DNA from: Adiantum capillus-veneris
Taxonomy: Eukaryota; Streptophyta; Polypodiopsida; Polypodiales; Pteridaceae
NCBI GenBank assembly: GCA_014529385.2
Contig: CM043942.1
Coordinates: forward strand, 23,178,491 to 23,242,490
Reading direction: 5' to 3'
DNA length: 64,000 bases
In this document: piece by piece, positions 1 through 11,172 of the stretch
Numbering within the stretch: position 1 is the first letter of the stretch
How the letters are laid out: every line of letters starts with the position of its first letter
Translations under genes and position numbers: made by a program
The notes under the pieces: generated by a model
Database searches by the model: none
Told to the model about the DNA's origin: nothing
What the model saw: only the letters and a program-made list of their open reading frames with translations

Positions 1-1120
1 CGAGAAAACTCTCCAAACTCGCAATCTTTCGTGATGGAACTGTGCGTACCTGTGGGGGATTAGCAATTAGCTAATCCGGTTCCTATTCACAAGGCTCTTG
101 CCTTGGCAAACGCGCATAAACCCCCAGAACTGTACATAGGTCAAATGAGAAGCCCACTAGTGGGGCATAACATACTGTACGTAGGGGAGAAAGAGAGCAG
201 TATGTAGCGTGCGGGGCATCACTCCTGTCACCATACTGTGCATAGAGGGCAAGGTAAGCATTCCATAGCTTCTGTACCTGCTACAATCCACCTGAGGCTG
301 AAAATGGCGCCCCCTTTGTTGATATGCAGCTCGTTTTTGCCTCCCAGAGTGGCAAAATCGCTCACAGGCTGACACGTCGCCCAGTTTCCGAGTTTGGGCT
401 TTCCCTGCTAAAAATATCTCAACTGGTGCGTCAATTGACTTGGCAGCAGAGCAATAAAATGTTCCCCTTGTCATTCCAGAGCTAATGACGCGAACACATT
501 TTCCGGTCAAAAGTAGCAGTTCCCTAAATTTTAGGAGATGCTTCCATGGCGTCCCTATCGGTCTCCTGACCATCATTGAAGACTACCATTTGACCAACAT
601 CTACAATGTGGGTTAATTTACTGGCCCCTTTCAACTTATAAAGTTGCAGTGACTTGACGAGTGGCCCAGATTCCAGTTTGGCGCACACGAGCTTCCATAC
701 TCATCAGAATTCAGTGCTAACTGGCCCGGGCGGTCCCTGTCTGACCGACCTAGATCCCCGATGTGAGAAACCCATTTGGCTGCAGCCGTTTCACACTGGC
801 CATGCAATGTCCACTTGCACCTTTTCAAGGGTTTAGGGACAAACAAGTAAAAATAAAATAAATATATCTAATACTTATTTACGGAAGGCAACAGGAAAAA
901 TACACCTCCTGGTGACAATTTCCCTAATGGATTCTGACGAATTCTGATGGGAATGCTGATGATCATGTTGTGTGCAACCGAAGGATATGCATCTAATCTA
1001 AGTGACTGGTCATGCACGGATCTACTGACTCACAAAAGTGCCATATCACTTCCTATTCTAGACTGACTTGACTGAACTGAACCCTGGTCATGCTGTAGCT
1101 TGTCCACGGACACGTAGGGT
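1..1120. other. No gene recognised
   Basis: Only short open frames occur on both strands, the longest about 139 codons on the minus strand (157-576). None shows a domain, splice structure or retroelement motif that I recognise. The stretch ends where a plus-strand gag remnant begins. Confidence 0.5.
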
Positions 1121-1123
1121 TGG

Positions 1124-2300
1124 ATGTGTCACGTGACACTCCCACAGGAGATGAAGCACAACAAGGGAAAGCCTAAGAAAAAAAAGACTTCTCAAGGAAC
1201 CCCTCAGAGTTCACAAAACGCGCAGAATGGTAAGAACGGTAAGAATGGTAAGAACGGTAACTCTTCTAACCAATCTTCCAACAGTCTCTCAAAAAAGAAC
1301 TCTTCCAATGAACCTAAGGGTAAGGCTGACACAATTGCTAAACCTAAGCTCACTCCAGATGAAAAGGTAGCACAAGGAATTTTAGGAGGATACATCACGT
1401 CAGAAGAGCAAAGCACTTATTCTAAGGAAGGTCGTTGTTTTCATTGTCACATTAAGGGTCACATAAAAAGAACATGTCCTAAGCTTGACTCTAATGAATC
1501 TAAAGAATCCACAGAACCAACTTCCTCTGTCAATGCAATCAATGACAACACGAGTGTGCCCCAAGTTTCTCTTGACCCTTCCATTGATGAGTCTCTCACT
1601 AAATGTTACGGTCATATGACAGGGTAGCGTTTTGTCATATTGTTTGACCCAAGTAGTATGCATGATGTGATCAGTCCCTCTCTTGTTGAGAGAGCCCGCC
1701 TAGAGGTTAATTAGAAATCTCCTCTCGAGGTCTCTGGCTTTGCTCCCAGTATGGACTCTCTCATCACGAAAGAGGAGACTTGATGTGTTGTTTACAGTTC
1801 AACAAGCTGCTTTCCGTAGAAATTCTTTGTCTCTCCTCTCTCAAGATGTGATATGATTTTGGGCATTCGATGGTTTCGTGAGCATAACCCCCTCATTGAC
1901 TGGGCGGAAAATACGTTCTCTTTCAATGCCAAAAGTGACTCTCCCATTGTCATTCGTGGAGAGCAAGTTGTTCATTCTCCCTCTCTCATTGCTAATGTGC
2001 AGGCAAAGATTGAACGGATTCAGGAGAAGGAGACTCTCTCAGTCTCTTCTTCTCCAAAGCATGACACACAGGATTTGCACGATGATGAGTATGATGATTT
2101 GGATGACAATGACAAGCATGATGATTTGCATGATGATCAAGATGGGATTTCTCATTACTTCGGCTATTTCCAAAAATTTAATTTCTAAATTTAGATCCTT
2201 AAGTTGGCCCAGTTGCCTTAATCGCATGAACCGGCAATCACTTTCAAAGTTAAGACCGCCCACTTCGGATGCTCATAACTCATAATGAACAAGTCCGATT
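1124..2300 (+). pseudogene. Ty3/gypsy gag C-terminus and protease remnant (H+)
   Basis: The first open frame (1,124-1,627) is rich in Lys, Asn and Ser and carries a CX2CX4HX4C zinc knuckle (CFHCHIKGHIKRTC), the nucleocapsid signature of gag. After the stop at about 1,627 the frame continues with a degenerate protease start (LFDPSSMHDVIS, where the catalytic DSG/DTG reads DPS). It then has a typical retropepsin C-terminal motif, ILGIRWFREHNPLIDW, at the start of the next open frame (1,853-2,188), followed by an Asp/His-rich tail. No RT follows. The gag part is homologous to the minus-strand gag at 2,530-2,900, so two copies of one family lie in opposite orientation. I see no LTR for this copy. 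It is dead: internal stops, altered active site and no pol. Coding similarity fades near 2,300, and 2,301-2,529 holds nothing I recognise. Confidence 0.75.
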
Positions 2301-2529
2301 CACAAGCTATAAAGCACAGCTGAAAATACTTATTGAAAACCATACTTTGGGAGCTCGAACAACCCAAAACATCAACACCCAAGCCTGGCAAAACCGCACC
2401 TTTGTACATGCATTTTTACATGGTCACTTCCAAGACTTGCAGGGCTATGTACACATATATACATGAGGATAGTGGGCAAGCTTTTTGGCATGATCTAATG
2501 ACTTTATGCTCATCCAAAAAATGCCTGAC

Positions 2530-4405
2530 AACGTGACATTGATAACAACGACCTTCCTTAGAATAAATGACTTGTTCTTCTGCCGTGATATATCCTCCTA
2601 TGATTCCTTGTGCAGCTTTTTAATATGGAGTGAGCTTAAGTTTAGCAAGTGTGTTAGCTTTACCCTTAGATTCATTTTGAGTGTTCTTTTCCAAAGAATT
2701 AGAGGAAGATTGGCTAGAAGAGTTACCGTTCTTACCGTTCTGTGGATTCTCAGGAGTCTGAGAGGTACTGTGAGAAGACTTGTTCTCCTTAGGCTTTCCT
2801 TTGTTGTGCTTCATCTCCTTTGCGAGAGCAATCGCTACCGCCTTCTTGAGATCTATTGGATCGAGTACTTTGACATCATACTTGATATACTCGTCCAATC
2901 CATAAAGGAATGCCTCCTTGCGCTCATCATCCGATTTGCATCATTGGGTGTCGAGCTGCAAAACATGATTAGAGAAAGACATAACTGGCATACCATTTTG
3001 CTTGAGACCGCCCCAATCGTCTTTCAACCGTGCTAGGTACTGAGGTGGCATAAAACGCGTCTTGAGCTTGTCTTGGAAGTCGGCCCAATTGAAAGAGTAG
3101 GAAGACCCAAGGTAAACCGCTCAATTTGTTCTTTGAACGAGATCTTCTTAAATGAAGAGACGAGTAGAAAAGAGCTCAAGAATCTCTCGCAATATGCGTC
3201 CAAACATCAAAGTATCCTTCTTGGTCATCCGAAGATGGTTCCAAGCAGTTCGTATGTCGCGTTCATACTCTCAAGTCAGGCAAGAAGAAATAAAAAGCCT
3301 TTTAAATTTCAACCATTTAACTGGCACTGTCTTGTTCAATAGAAGCGTGGACCACCAAGTGCGAGCATTTCACTTGAAGTAAGAAGCAGCTCTCCGAATC
3401 TTGGAGTGCTCTGAGTAACGCCCTCCAGAGAAAGCTATGTCAAACTGTTGTTAAAAGACAAAGCCTTCGAAGCATCTCTATAACAAAAACATGTCAAATT
3501 TAATTGACTGTCCACCTTCCTTAAACTCTCGGACTTTCTTGCTTTTATCTTCCAGAAAGTCACACTGGTTGGCTTTATAAAAATTCTTCTTCTTTGCATA
3601 AAAGCTGTTGTGGTCAGAGTCCGAACTATCTGAAGACGAGTCCTCTGTAGAACTGTCAACCACTGGGCAAGGCTTCTTTGCCTTTTTCTTGCCCTTTCCG
3701 AAGCTTTGCTTTTTGCTTCGCTTTTTGCCTTTTCCGTCCTCTTTGCTCGAGTCAGAGGAGCTAGAAGAACTCGAAGAAGAAGAAGAAGAAGAAGAAGAAC
3801 TGGGTACTCCTTCAAATCGAAAACGCTTCTTCTGCTTTCTTGCCGACGCAAATGTGGACTAACGACCAAAATAACCCCGGAAGTCAGTTCCTATCTTCTG
3901 CTTTTTGTCGTGCTTTTCTGCTTTGTTCTACGCGTCAAAAAGCTGAGCAATTCGTGCATCAACCACCTCTTCTAATTCTTGCTATGTATACATCCTTGGA
4001 GTAGGAGGTTTCTTCAGTGCCGGTTTGAGGGGTGGTTCTGTGGTCTGCCGCCACTGTGCATGCACCTCGTCGAAGGAGGTCTGGCTCATAAATTTTGCAA
4101 ATTCTTGCTCATCCTTGGAGTAGGAGGTTACTTCAGTGCCGGTTTGAGGGGTGGTTCTCTGGTATGCCGCCATTGTGCATGCACCTCGTCGAAGGAGGTC
4201 TCGCTCATAAATTTTGCAAATTTCAGGTCCTTCGCAAAATTTAGCATCATCTTTGTTGCCTCGCCAATCAATCAAAACGCTCCATCTCTTCGAGCTCCGC
4301 CTGAGTAGGCTGAGGAGAGCCATACTCCTCGCGTGAATCTTTGTTGTGATCTCTTCCCGCATCTCCGGATGCAGAGGAAGTCAACGGATCTCTGTCTGAA
4401 GCCAT
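2530..4405 (-). pseudogene. Ty3/gypsy gag remnant (H-)
   Basis: Read on the minus strand, the frame starts at ATG 4,405 (MASDRDPLTSSASG), 50 bp downstream of a tRNA-Met primer site and LTR, as expected for gag. It passes through a Ser/acidic stretch encoded by a GAA/TTC repeat near 3,775-3,800, then a Lys/Asn/Ser-rich segment (2,620-2,898) matching the plus-strand copy at about 1,150-1,400. It stops inside the zinc knuckle (RCYQCHV) near 2,530, where homology ends abruptly. Several frameshifts and a 119-bp tandem duplication break it. It is a 5' fragment of a gypsy element lacking all of pol. Confidence 0.75.
3991..4228. repeat. 119-bp tandem duplication in H- gag
   Basis: Two adjacent units start at 3,991 and 4,110 (both begin CATCCTTGGAGTAGGAGG) and differ at only a few positions. 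The period of 119 is not a multiple of three, so the duplication shifts the gag frame. It therefore arose after, or caused, loss of function. Confidence 0.85.
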
Positions 4406-4454
4406 AAGTGCCGCGTAAAAAGGGGAATTTCCCGGTAGAAGAGAAATCAGCCGC

Positions 4455-4466
4455 GCTATGATACCA
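4455..4466 (-). other. Primer binding site, tRNA-iMet type (H-)
   Basis: The minus strand reads TGGTATCATAGC, matching the usual plant initiator-Met primer site TGGTATCAGAGC at 11 of 12 positions. It lies one base downstream of the LTR end, which fixes the LTR boundary and element orientation. Confidence 0.8.
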
Positions 4467-4467
4467 T

Positions 4468-5066
4468 TGTAACAGACTTGGACACTCCAAGTCGAGATTC
4501 TACTGCGACACCACATGAATTCACTTCAAAATAGTTCACAATTTACAATTGATTCGACACTGGCCCGGCGGAGTTCCGTGCCTAGAGATATCGGCCCCAA
4601 AGATTGGCGCCCCTTTCGGTATTTCTTTTTGTATTGTCTGCAACTCAAAGTACAAGGGAGTGGTCGGGACTCACTCTCAAACTCTGCGTCCAGATGCTGT
4701 GAGAAGTGAGAGCCCAAGCCACTATTAAATAAGTTTACGAGGGATAGGGATGCTAAAAGCAGAGCCCAAAAGCTTCAAAATCAAAAGCATGCTCTCTCTC
4801 TCACAAGCTTAGTGGAAATAAAGCAAATCCCAAAAAGCCCCAGCGTAGAAAGTCTTAAGCCCTTGCGTAGAGAAAAAGCAGGGATTTTCTGTACGTTGTT
4901 GCCACGTCAACATCCCGCATAATGCGCCGCAAATTCCACCGTGATTTCCGGATCAATTCGTACGGGCCTGCCACGTCATCATTTCTGCAGGGTTTTCCCA
5001 CGGGACTATCCATGCCTAGGGGTAGGTGTGTGTGTACAAAAGCTGCCACCTCACTGGATTGTGACA
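4468..5066 (-). mobile_element. 5' LTR of minus-strand gypsy element H-
   Basis: On the minus strand this 599-bp block begins TGTCACAATCC and ends CTGTTACA, giving TG...CA ends, and is followed by a tRNA-Met primer site and gag. No second LTR of this family is present in the window, so the left edge rests on the TG terminus alone and is the less certain boundary. Confidence 0.6.
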
Positions 5067-5946
5067 TGCACCCAGCAACCTTAATGGTGTAAACTCCTTA
5101 CAATGGAGCGAAAGAAAAGCTTTGTTGCAACCTTGGCATAACAGACCCCAGTGGTTCCAGCAACCGTAACCAAAACCCGAGGAGGAGAGAATTGTTGGGC
5201 TACAAAAATAGGTGCAAGAATTCAAAGGAAACAACAAAGGGAGACCACATGACGAAAGGAGAAAATTGACCAATCTATAAAAGGTAAATACATCAAATTT
5301 ACCACAAATTGCTAGAGAGGCCCTCTCAATAATTAAGGAGAAGGAAAGAACTATAGAGTGGAAAGACTCCCTATGGGATAAAACACGGAAGGCTTGGATG
5401 GAGAAACCCAAAAGGATCACATAGTAAAAATAGATGTATCAAAAGACCAACTCACCAAGGCTGTCCCCTTGTGGATTTGGGGGACCCAATAGAAGGCAAA
5501 ACAAGCAAAGCTTACACATATACACGCAATCATGAAACACAAAAAAGTATTTAAAAGGAACACCAGTTTGAATATGAGATGAGTTGACACCACTCCAACT
5601 CAAGCAGGCAATAGCGGAATTAGCCAAGTAAGAGAAGCTAGGAAAGAGGTAAAGTGGGCAGTTTCCAGAGGAGGCAAACCAAACATCAGGGATTTCCACA
5701 CTACACCCCTCAAGGAGCGATTATAAACGTACTCTCACCATGACATTCTATCTTCCCATGTAATGTATTGAGCCATTATCAGTTGTAATTGTATCTATTA
5801 TGAGTCATAAGAGCTTTTTGATAACATTTTTAGTTTTTTCCCTTTTTTGTATGCCGACATGGCACAATACAATGTAAATGGATGTATTAAATTTCTCCTA
5901 TAAGTTGACTTTCGCCTCCATAAGACGTTGATGCAACTTTTTTTCT
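5067..5946. other. Intergenic, no firm gene
   Basis: Short frames only. A small plus-strand open stretch (about 5,600-5,726) follows a possible splice acceptor and ends in TAA ahead of AT-rich sequence, so it could be a last exon of something. It has no recognisable domain and I do not call it. Confidence 0.4.
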
Positions 5947-7126
5947 CTAAAAACTCTCGAGAGCAATTAAAACCCAAATAAATCTTACATAAATTTTACC
6001 TTTTTTTACGCCAAGGTGGTCTAAAAGAGGTTGTGATTGTCTGACCAAGCTTTCCAATAGTTCAGGCAACTCTAAAGGTGCAACCTTGCCTCCAATAAAG
6101 CCCTGGCAATGTGCTAATAAGATCAGCATTAATCCACAAACGCCATCGACAAAAAAAATTATCAGATAACGTTGAGAACATACTCTTTCAGCCATCGCAG
6201 TCATGATTGGTATGCTCTGGAAAAAAAAAAACCAAAAAAAAATGTTACTCCATCCCTTGATTGATACAATGTGTATCCACCCCCCTTCAAAAATATGATG
6301 GCCCATGCAACCAAAATTTAAAATAACAACTAACAATTGCATCCTTTGTCCATGATGTCTTAAGAGTTCATGGAAAAATGCATACCAAATTCTTCTTCGT
6401 GTTTTCAAAAAACTCCATTTTCTTCACATTCTCAAAGAAATCTTTTGGAGACCTGCTAGCCGCTGCAGTAGTTTCAAGCTCAATAAGGCTCACTCTCAGC
6501 CTTCTCAAGGGCTCCCATTCTTGTAAAGAATACTTTTGCTTCCCTTCTCTGGATTTTTGCCAATCTTGCAATGCTTTTTTGATTTCCTTCCAGTCCATGG
6601 GGAGCTTAGGCTCTCTCTCTATTAGACTAGCTACAGATTCTTTACAGTGGCGAGCATCCTTGTGTGTTCCCTTTGCTAAAGCTTTCCAAAAGAACTCTTG
6701 CTTCGGAGGGAGAGGTTTCCAATAGGAGGTTACCTCCTCAGAATTTGCAGCATTTCCAGTAAAAAATGGGCTCATGCTCCATTGTGCGAAATCCTCTGTT
6801 GTCCCTGACATGGCCGCTCGTGGCCAGCTCTCCTTTAACTTCACAAAAGACCATTCTGACGTTTGAAAGTCCGTGGCTGCGCGTGGCCAGCTCTCCTTTA
6901 ACCCCACAAGGGTCCATTCTGATGTTTGGAAGTCGCCCATCGTTAGCGACGTTTTTCTGAAGCTTTCCCATTCGCGATTGAAGGAACTTGCAAGGTCATT
7001 AAAAGACTGCATTGTCTGGTTCACGAGCTTGAAATCAAGCTCTTTAACTTCTTTCTGCGCCTTGAGCCAACTTTTCGACAGAAAAGATAAGCTCTGCTCA
7101 ATGTCGGCATTCCTCTTGGTTGCCAT
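5947..7126 (-). CDS. Candidate host gene, two exons, unknown function
   Basis: This is the only region that looks like a non-transposon gene. Exon 1 (7,126-6,386) has 247 codons, starting MATKRNADIEQSLSFLSKSW at an ATG with G at +4. It is rich in Trp, Lys and Glu and predicted largely helical. Residues about 63-105 are two copies of a 21-residue unit (xDFQTSEWxxVxLKESWPRAA). A GTATGC donor and a T-rich tract ending CCAG define a 169-bp intron (6,385-6,217, phase 0). Exon 2 continues in frame (SIPIMTAMAERVCSQ...) with one hydrophobic segment (YLIIFFVDGVCGLMLILLAH), a likely membrane helix, then a Leu/Pro-rich amphipathic stretch. It either ends at TAA 5,947 (336 aa) or splices again at GTAAAA after 6,000; I cannot tell which. 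I do not recognise the family. No stops or frameshifts interrupt it, unlike everything around it. Confidence 0.5.
6812..6937 (-). repeat. 63-bp in-frame direct repeat in exon 1
   Basis: Two adjacent 63-bp units (21 codons each), about 6,812-6,874 and 6,875-6,937, encode near-identical peptides containing SEW and LKESWPRAA. Units keep frame and similarity, consistent with a recent duplication in an expressed coding sequence. Confidence 0.8.
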
Positions 7127-7139
7127 GACGGCATAGCAG

Positions 7140-9018
7140 CCCTAAACAGACGTAGAGAGATTAGAATTCGCAGAGGGCCTACTTTCAATTCCAAAAACTC
7201 AATGCAAAACTACCTGTTTTTCTCTGCGTGATGACTAGATGCTACGTAGAGAATTATTCGAATACTGGTAGAATAATCCCCCGTGCCCACTTTCAAACCG
7301 GGTTGTCTCTCTCTCTCACACACACACGCTCACACACAATTGTTGTATGGGCAATATGTGTCACTTGTGCAAAACACATCACATGAAGTGTGAGGAGAGG
7401 AGTTTTTGGCATTTAAAACAAAGTGGAAAGGAACGGTTTCTTCATTTAGAGCGGAAGACTTCCTTTTCAACTTTTTGTTTTATAATGCCAACCTGAATCT
7501 TCACATTGTTCAAATATCAACATAATCTTACAAGTGATAGCGAGAGAGAAGGGGTAAGTTGTAACTTGTAGATCTTGAACGTGTGAGTTGTGGTAGATTG
7601 TTGTTGTGCGCTTCGTGAGTTGGGTAGGGCCACCGAGGGAGTTGAGGAGGGCAAGCAACATCAAGGTCGCAACTGTCACTTTTACAAAGGCACTCCGTGT
7701 GGGCTTCTTCTCACTACAAAGCCGCGAGCTCGCGTCAACTCTTGTTGCACGAGTCTGTACTACCTTCTGCAGGAGGCTTGGCGCAGGGCATAGGCTTAAA
7801 TACTTAGCGCTTATTATATTGTGCAAAAAAATTGGTGCTAATTGTCCATTTATATACTTAGCGCTTATTATCATTTCAAATACTTAGCGTTGGTTTTATC
7901 ACCGCAAGATAATGATTATTATCGTTCCAAATACTTAGCGTTGGTTTTATGCCCGCAAGACAACGATTATTATCGTTGGATCCGCTCTACTTTTTTGGCT
8001 ATAAGGAAGGGCCGGTTCACACCTGCTCTAACCATGTCAGTTGGATCATGGAGAACGCGCCCAAGCCCTCTTACGCAGAGGCAGTGCTGGGGCCCAAGGG
8101 GTCAACGAAGAACCCTTCGCCCGACCAGGTAGAAAAAGACCCAGAAGTCATCACAACTCAGCACAGTAGGTTGGCCGAAAGCGGCCAGTGTTGGGATAAA
8201 GGCATTATGCCTCTTATCCTTGTCGGGTGCGCCAAAGATGTCCGATCGCCCATCACTTGTACAAACCTTGTTCTTTCCTAGTGGAATCGAGCAACAAGAA
8301 CTTTCGAGCAGCTCGAACAAGCTCATCAAGCAGCTACAAGGTGAGTAGAAATGAGGAGAAAGCAGACAGATCTGCAAATAAATCGAGCAAGTGAATCAGT
8401 GTCGGCTCAGCAGCGCATTTTTTTGCTCATTGTTTGTGTGTGGTGTGCATACACACACACACACACAAAAGTTCTGCAGAAGGGAACTCACGGGCAACAG
8501 AGCCTTAATAGAGCAACATCACCATGTTGGCTTAAACAAGTCGAAAGCAAATCAAGCAAGGCTTGTGAGCTGCCATACGCAATGAATTGAGCAGTGTTGA
8601 AGCATTGCAAGGCTTGGCTCATCAACAAAGAAAAACATAAGGTAGTGTTGACTCAAGCATTAGATAACGCTGCAAAGCTTTTGAAGCGGGCTGCAAATTG
8701 AAGCTCAATTGGAGCTCAAGAGTTCATGGGCAACGAGAGGAAGTCTGGGAGCATGAGTTGGAAGCCCATGGGTAGTACTCCTGTAGTGATAGCCCAAGGC
8801 AAAGGAGCAAGGGAAAAACAGAGAGGGAAAAGCGTGTGTGTATACACACACAGTGCAAAAGTGAGCATATAGAGCAGCAGTGAGAAAGCCTGGATATGCA
8901 GCCTTGGGCAGAAAAAACAACAATGCTGATAAATCGACAGAGAATTGCACGCCTAGGAGCAAAATCAACAAAAAATTTAGCAAAGAGTTAAAACTAACTT
9001 TTTTTAATTCTCTAAAGG
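7140..9018. other. Intergenic, low-complexity, upstream of host gene
   Basis: There is no gene I can support. It holds a (TC)/(CA) tract near 7,305-7,340 and a TATAAAAC on the minus strand at 7,484-7,477, which could be a promoter element for the minus-strand gene but is about 350 bp from its ATG. There is also a 51-bp repeat and (TG)/(CA) tracts near 8,438-8,466 and 8,836-8,851. A 78-codon plus frame at 8,048-8,281 has no identifiable domain. Confidence 0.4.
7877..7978 (+). repeat. 51-bp tandem repeat (TACTTAGCG motif)
   Basis: Two adjacent 51-bp units (7,877-7,927 and 7,928-7,978) differ at a few positions. Shorter copies of the TACTTAGCG core occur at about 7,800 and 7,856. A CACTACAAAG lies at 7,712-7,721. 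Clustered short repeats just inside a CACTACAA end are typical of plant CACTA (En/Spm) subterminal regions, but no matching far end was found. Confidence 0.6.
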
Positions 9019-9715
9019 TGTTACGAGACTGGGCACCCTCTTGTTGTATGTGGTTAACTACAATTGGGATAGTTAGAGCGTAATGGTTAATGATAGTGAT
9101 TTCTTTCTATTCTTTTACTAATGGTGAGTTGATGACTTGTAGATTGGAGTTCTGCGAGTTGGAAAGAAGGAGTCGGCAATAAATAAATTCATCGGCCATT
9201 TTATATTTGCACGTTGTTTTAGATCTTTTATCAAATAAGCCAATATGACTGCTTTCTAAATAAGATAGTGAGAAGTCACCCTAAGAGGGTCATGCAATAA
9301 GTGATATGCTCCACTCATAACTAAAGTGGAATAAGTGTAAAAGAGGGGCTTCCAATTTTTGGCACCAACAAGTAATATCAAATATTAAATACCAAACTCC
9401 ACAAGAGGTGCCGTGGAGTTTGGGGCTACAATCTTTAGGCCATTGATTTGCAAGATTCTCTCTCTCTCTCCCTCTTATGCTATGTTGTGTAATTGCTAAT
9501 CAAGTCTACATCTCCTCTCTTGCACTCTTTCATTTTCAAACTTGTGTGTGTGTGTGTGTGCAGTGTGTGTGAAAGGGGGGGGGGGACAGGAGGTAAGGTG
9601 TCATAGTATAGGTGTGTGTGTACTTAGGAATTGGGAGAGATGGTGAGAGGTTGACAAGTAAGTGGCAAGCAAATTGGAATTGGAAGCAATTGTTCTCCCC
9701 ATCTCCTCTCCAACA
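9019..9715 (+). mobile_element. 5' LTR of element A
   Basis: The block starts TGTTACGAGACTGGG, ends CTCTCCAACA, and is followed after one base by a tRNA-Met primer site. It is repeated at 50,839-51,514. It contains a (TG)n tract near 9,543 and a run of G at about 9,577-9,586. Confidence 0.85.
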
Positions 9716-9716
9716 G

Positions 9717-9729
9717 TGGTACCAGAGCC
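9717..9729 (+). other. Primer binding site of element A
   Basis: TGGTACCAGAGCC differs by one base from the plant tRNA-iMet primer site TGGTATCAGAGCC and sits one base after the LTR, fixing the 5' end of A's internal region. Confidence 0.85.
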
Positions 9730-11172
9730 TCAGGTTCAAGGAAATTGGCAATCAACTTTCAAATTCTAAGAGGAATTCTTAACTTGTCAACATCAAATTT
9801 CCACATCAAGGCTTATTCGAAGAATTAATCAGCAATTTAATTCAACAATTTTTGCTTATCAACTATCGAAAACAGGTATGTGCAACACTTGAATCAAGAA
9901 AAAATTGCTAAAGAATTGTGGCTTGTGGAGACGGAAGTGCGGAGGATTTGCAAAGACATAAGATTTTGAAGAATTTGAATTGAGTCAGTGATTTGAGCTC
10001 GACATTGGAAGATGTGGAAGGAGTTTAGGAGGAAGTGGTGATCTGAGCTCAACATTGGAAGGCTTGGAAGGAGTTTGGGAGGAAGCAATGACTAAGAAAT
10101 TCGGCACCGGAATGCCTTGAAGGAAGAGAAGGAGTTGAGAATGGAAAGGAGAGATCCAAAGGGTCCAATTGAAGTACTAGTCAACCAATTTCTATGGAAA
10201 CTACGGCTTACACACATCCCTGCTTGAAGTCGATTGCCATCGAATTGTGCATAAACTGCATCAAAAGGGGCGCCCTAAGTTGTGGAGCAAATTCTTTTGC
10301 TGGCTCGCGGTCCAGAAACGCCTCTGCAAGTCGCCCTCGTCCTCCCTCTGTATGACGACGTTGCTGCCTCTTGCATGCCATCCATTTCACGTTTTTTTAG
10401 TTTAAAAGGTGTGCTTAGATTAGTCCTTCAATTGGTCGGTCGCCCTTGAGCAATTGAGCCACACCTTTTAAGAGCCCATTCACACCCCCCCCCCTCCCTT
10501 TTCAACCTCTTTAGTGGCGGCCACGAGACAAGCAGTAAAAAGAAAAAATGGCCGCTCACTATCCACAGTCTTCGCAGGCCATCCTCGAAATCCCTCGACT
10601 GCCCACACTCTTCACCTTCTCTCCGACCGCCATTACGATTTCAAATGCAATGCATTAACCAAAGATATATATATATATATATATATATATCAATCCAACT
10701 GGAGCTCTTTCAACCTCGCCTTGTCCAAGATTTCCCAAGCTACACAATTTTCGATAACCATGGATCTCATCACCCAACATTGCTCCACCAAAGATAAAAA
10801 CGGATGAGGTTTGAATGACATAACGGAAGTGGATCCTACAACTCAAACTACACAGTGAAAATTCAATTCTTTTGCCGATTGTATCACCATTGGGGACAAG
10901 GGAGATTGGACCCAAAAAATTCAATAATCAATTTGCATCTGATTTGTTCAACCAATCGCCGCCTTCGACCTTATCCTAGTGCTCCACAATTAGGACTAGA
11001 CGTCGTCACCAACCGTCAAGCTAAGTACCAGTTATTTTGTTATTTACTTTATTTTCTCATTGATGTTGCATATCAATCATCATATATATTTTTCTGTATA
11101 ACCATTTAAAATATAAGAAATTTTAAAAATGGAGAAAAGCACGCAATCATGGCACATCTTCCATAGCCACCC
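9730..11172 (+). other. Leader of element A, non-coding
   Basis: About 1.4 kb between primer site and gag with no sustained frame. It includes a near-duplicate of about 60 bp (9,990-10,085, GAGCTC..ACATTGGAAG), a (AT)n microsatellite at about 10,664-10,690 and a C-run at about 10,486. Confidence 0.5.

Noticed and set aside
3608-3975. Plus-strand frames with poly-Glu or poly-Arg
   Set aside because: Shadow of the Ser-rich minus-strand gag; caused by the GAA repeat.
5601-5726. Possible plus-strand terminal exon
   Set aside because: A plausible acceptor and stop, but no upstream exon, no domain, and only about 40 codons.
8048-8281. 78-codon plus frame (MENAPKPSYAEAVLG)
   Set aside because: The start resembles retroelement ORFs with SYAEA motifs, but nothing downstream supports it; too short to call.
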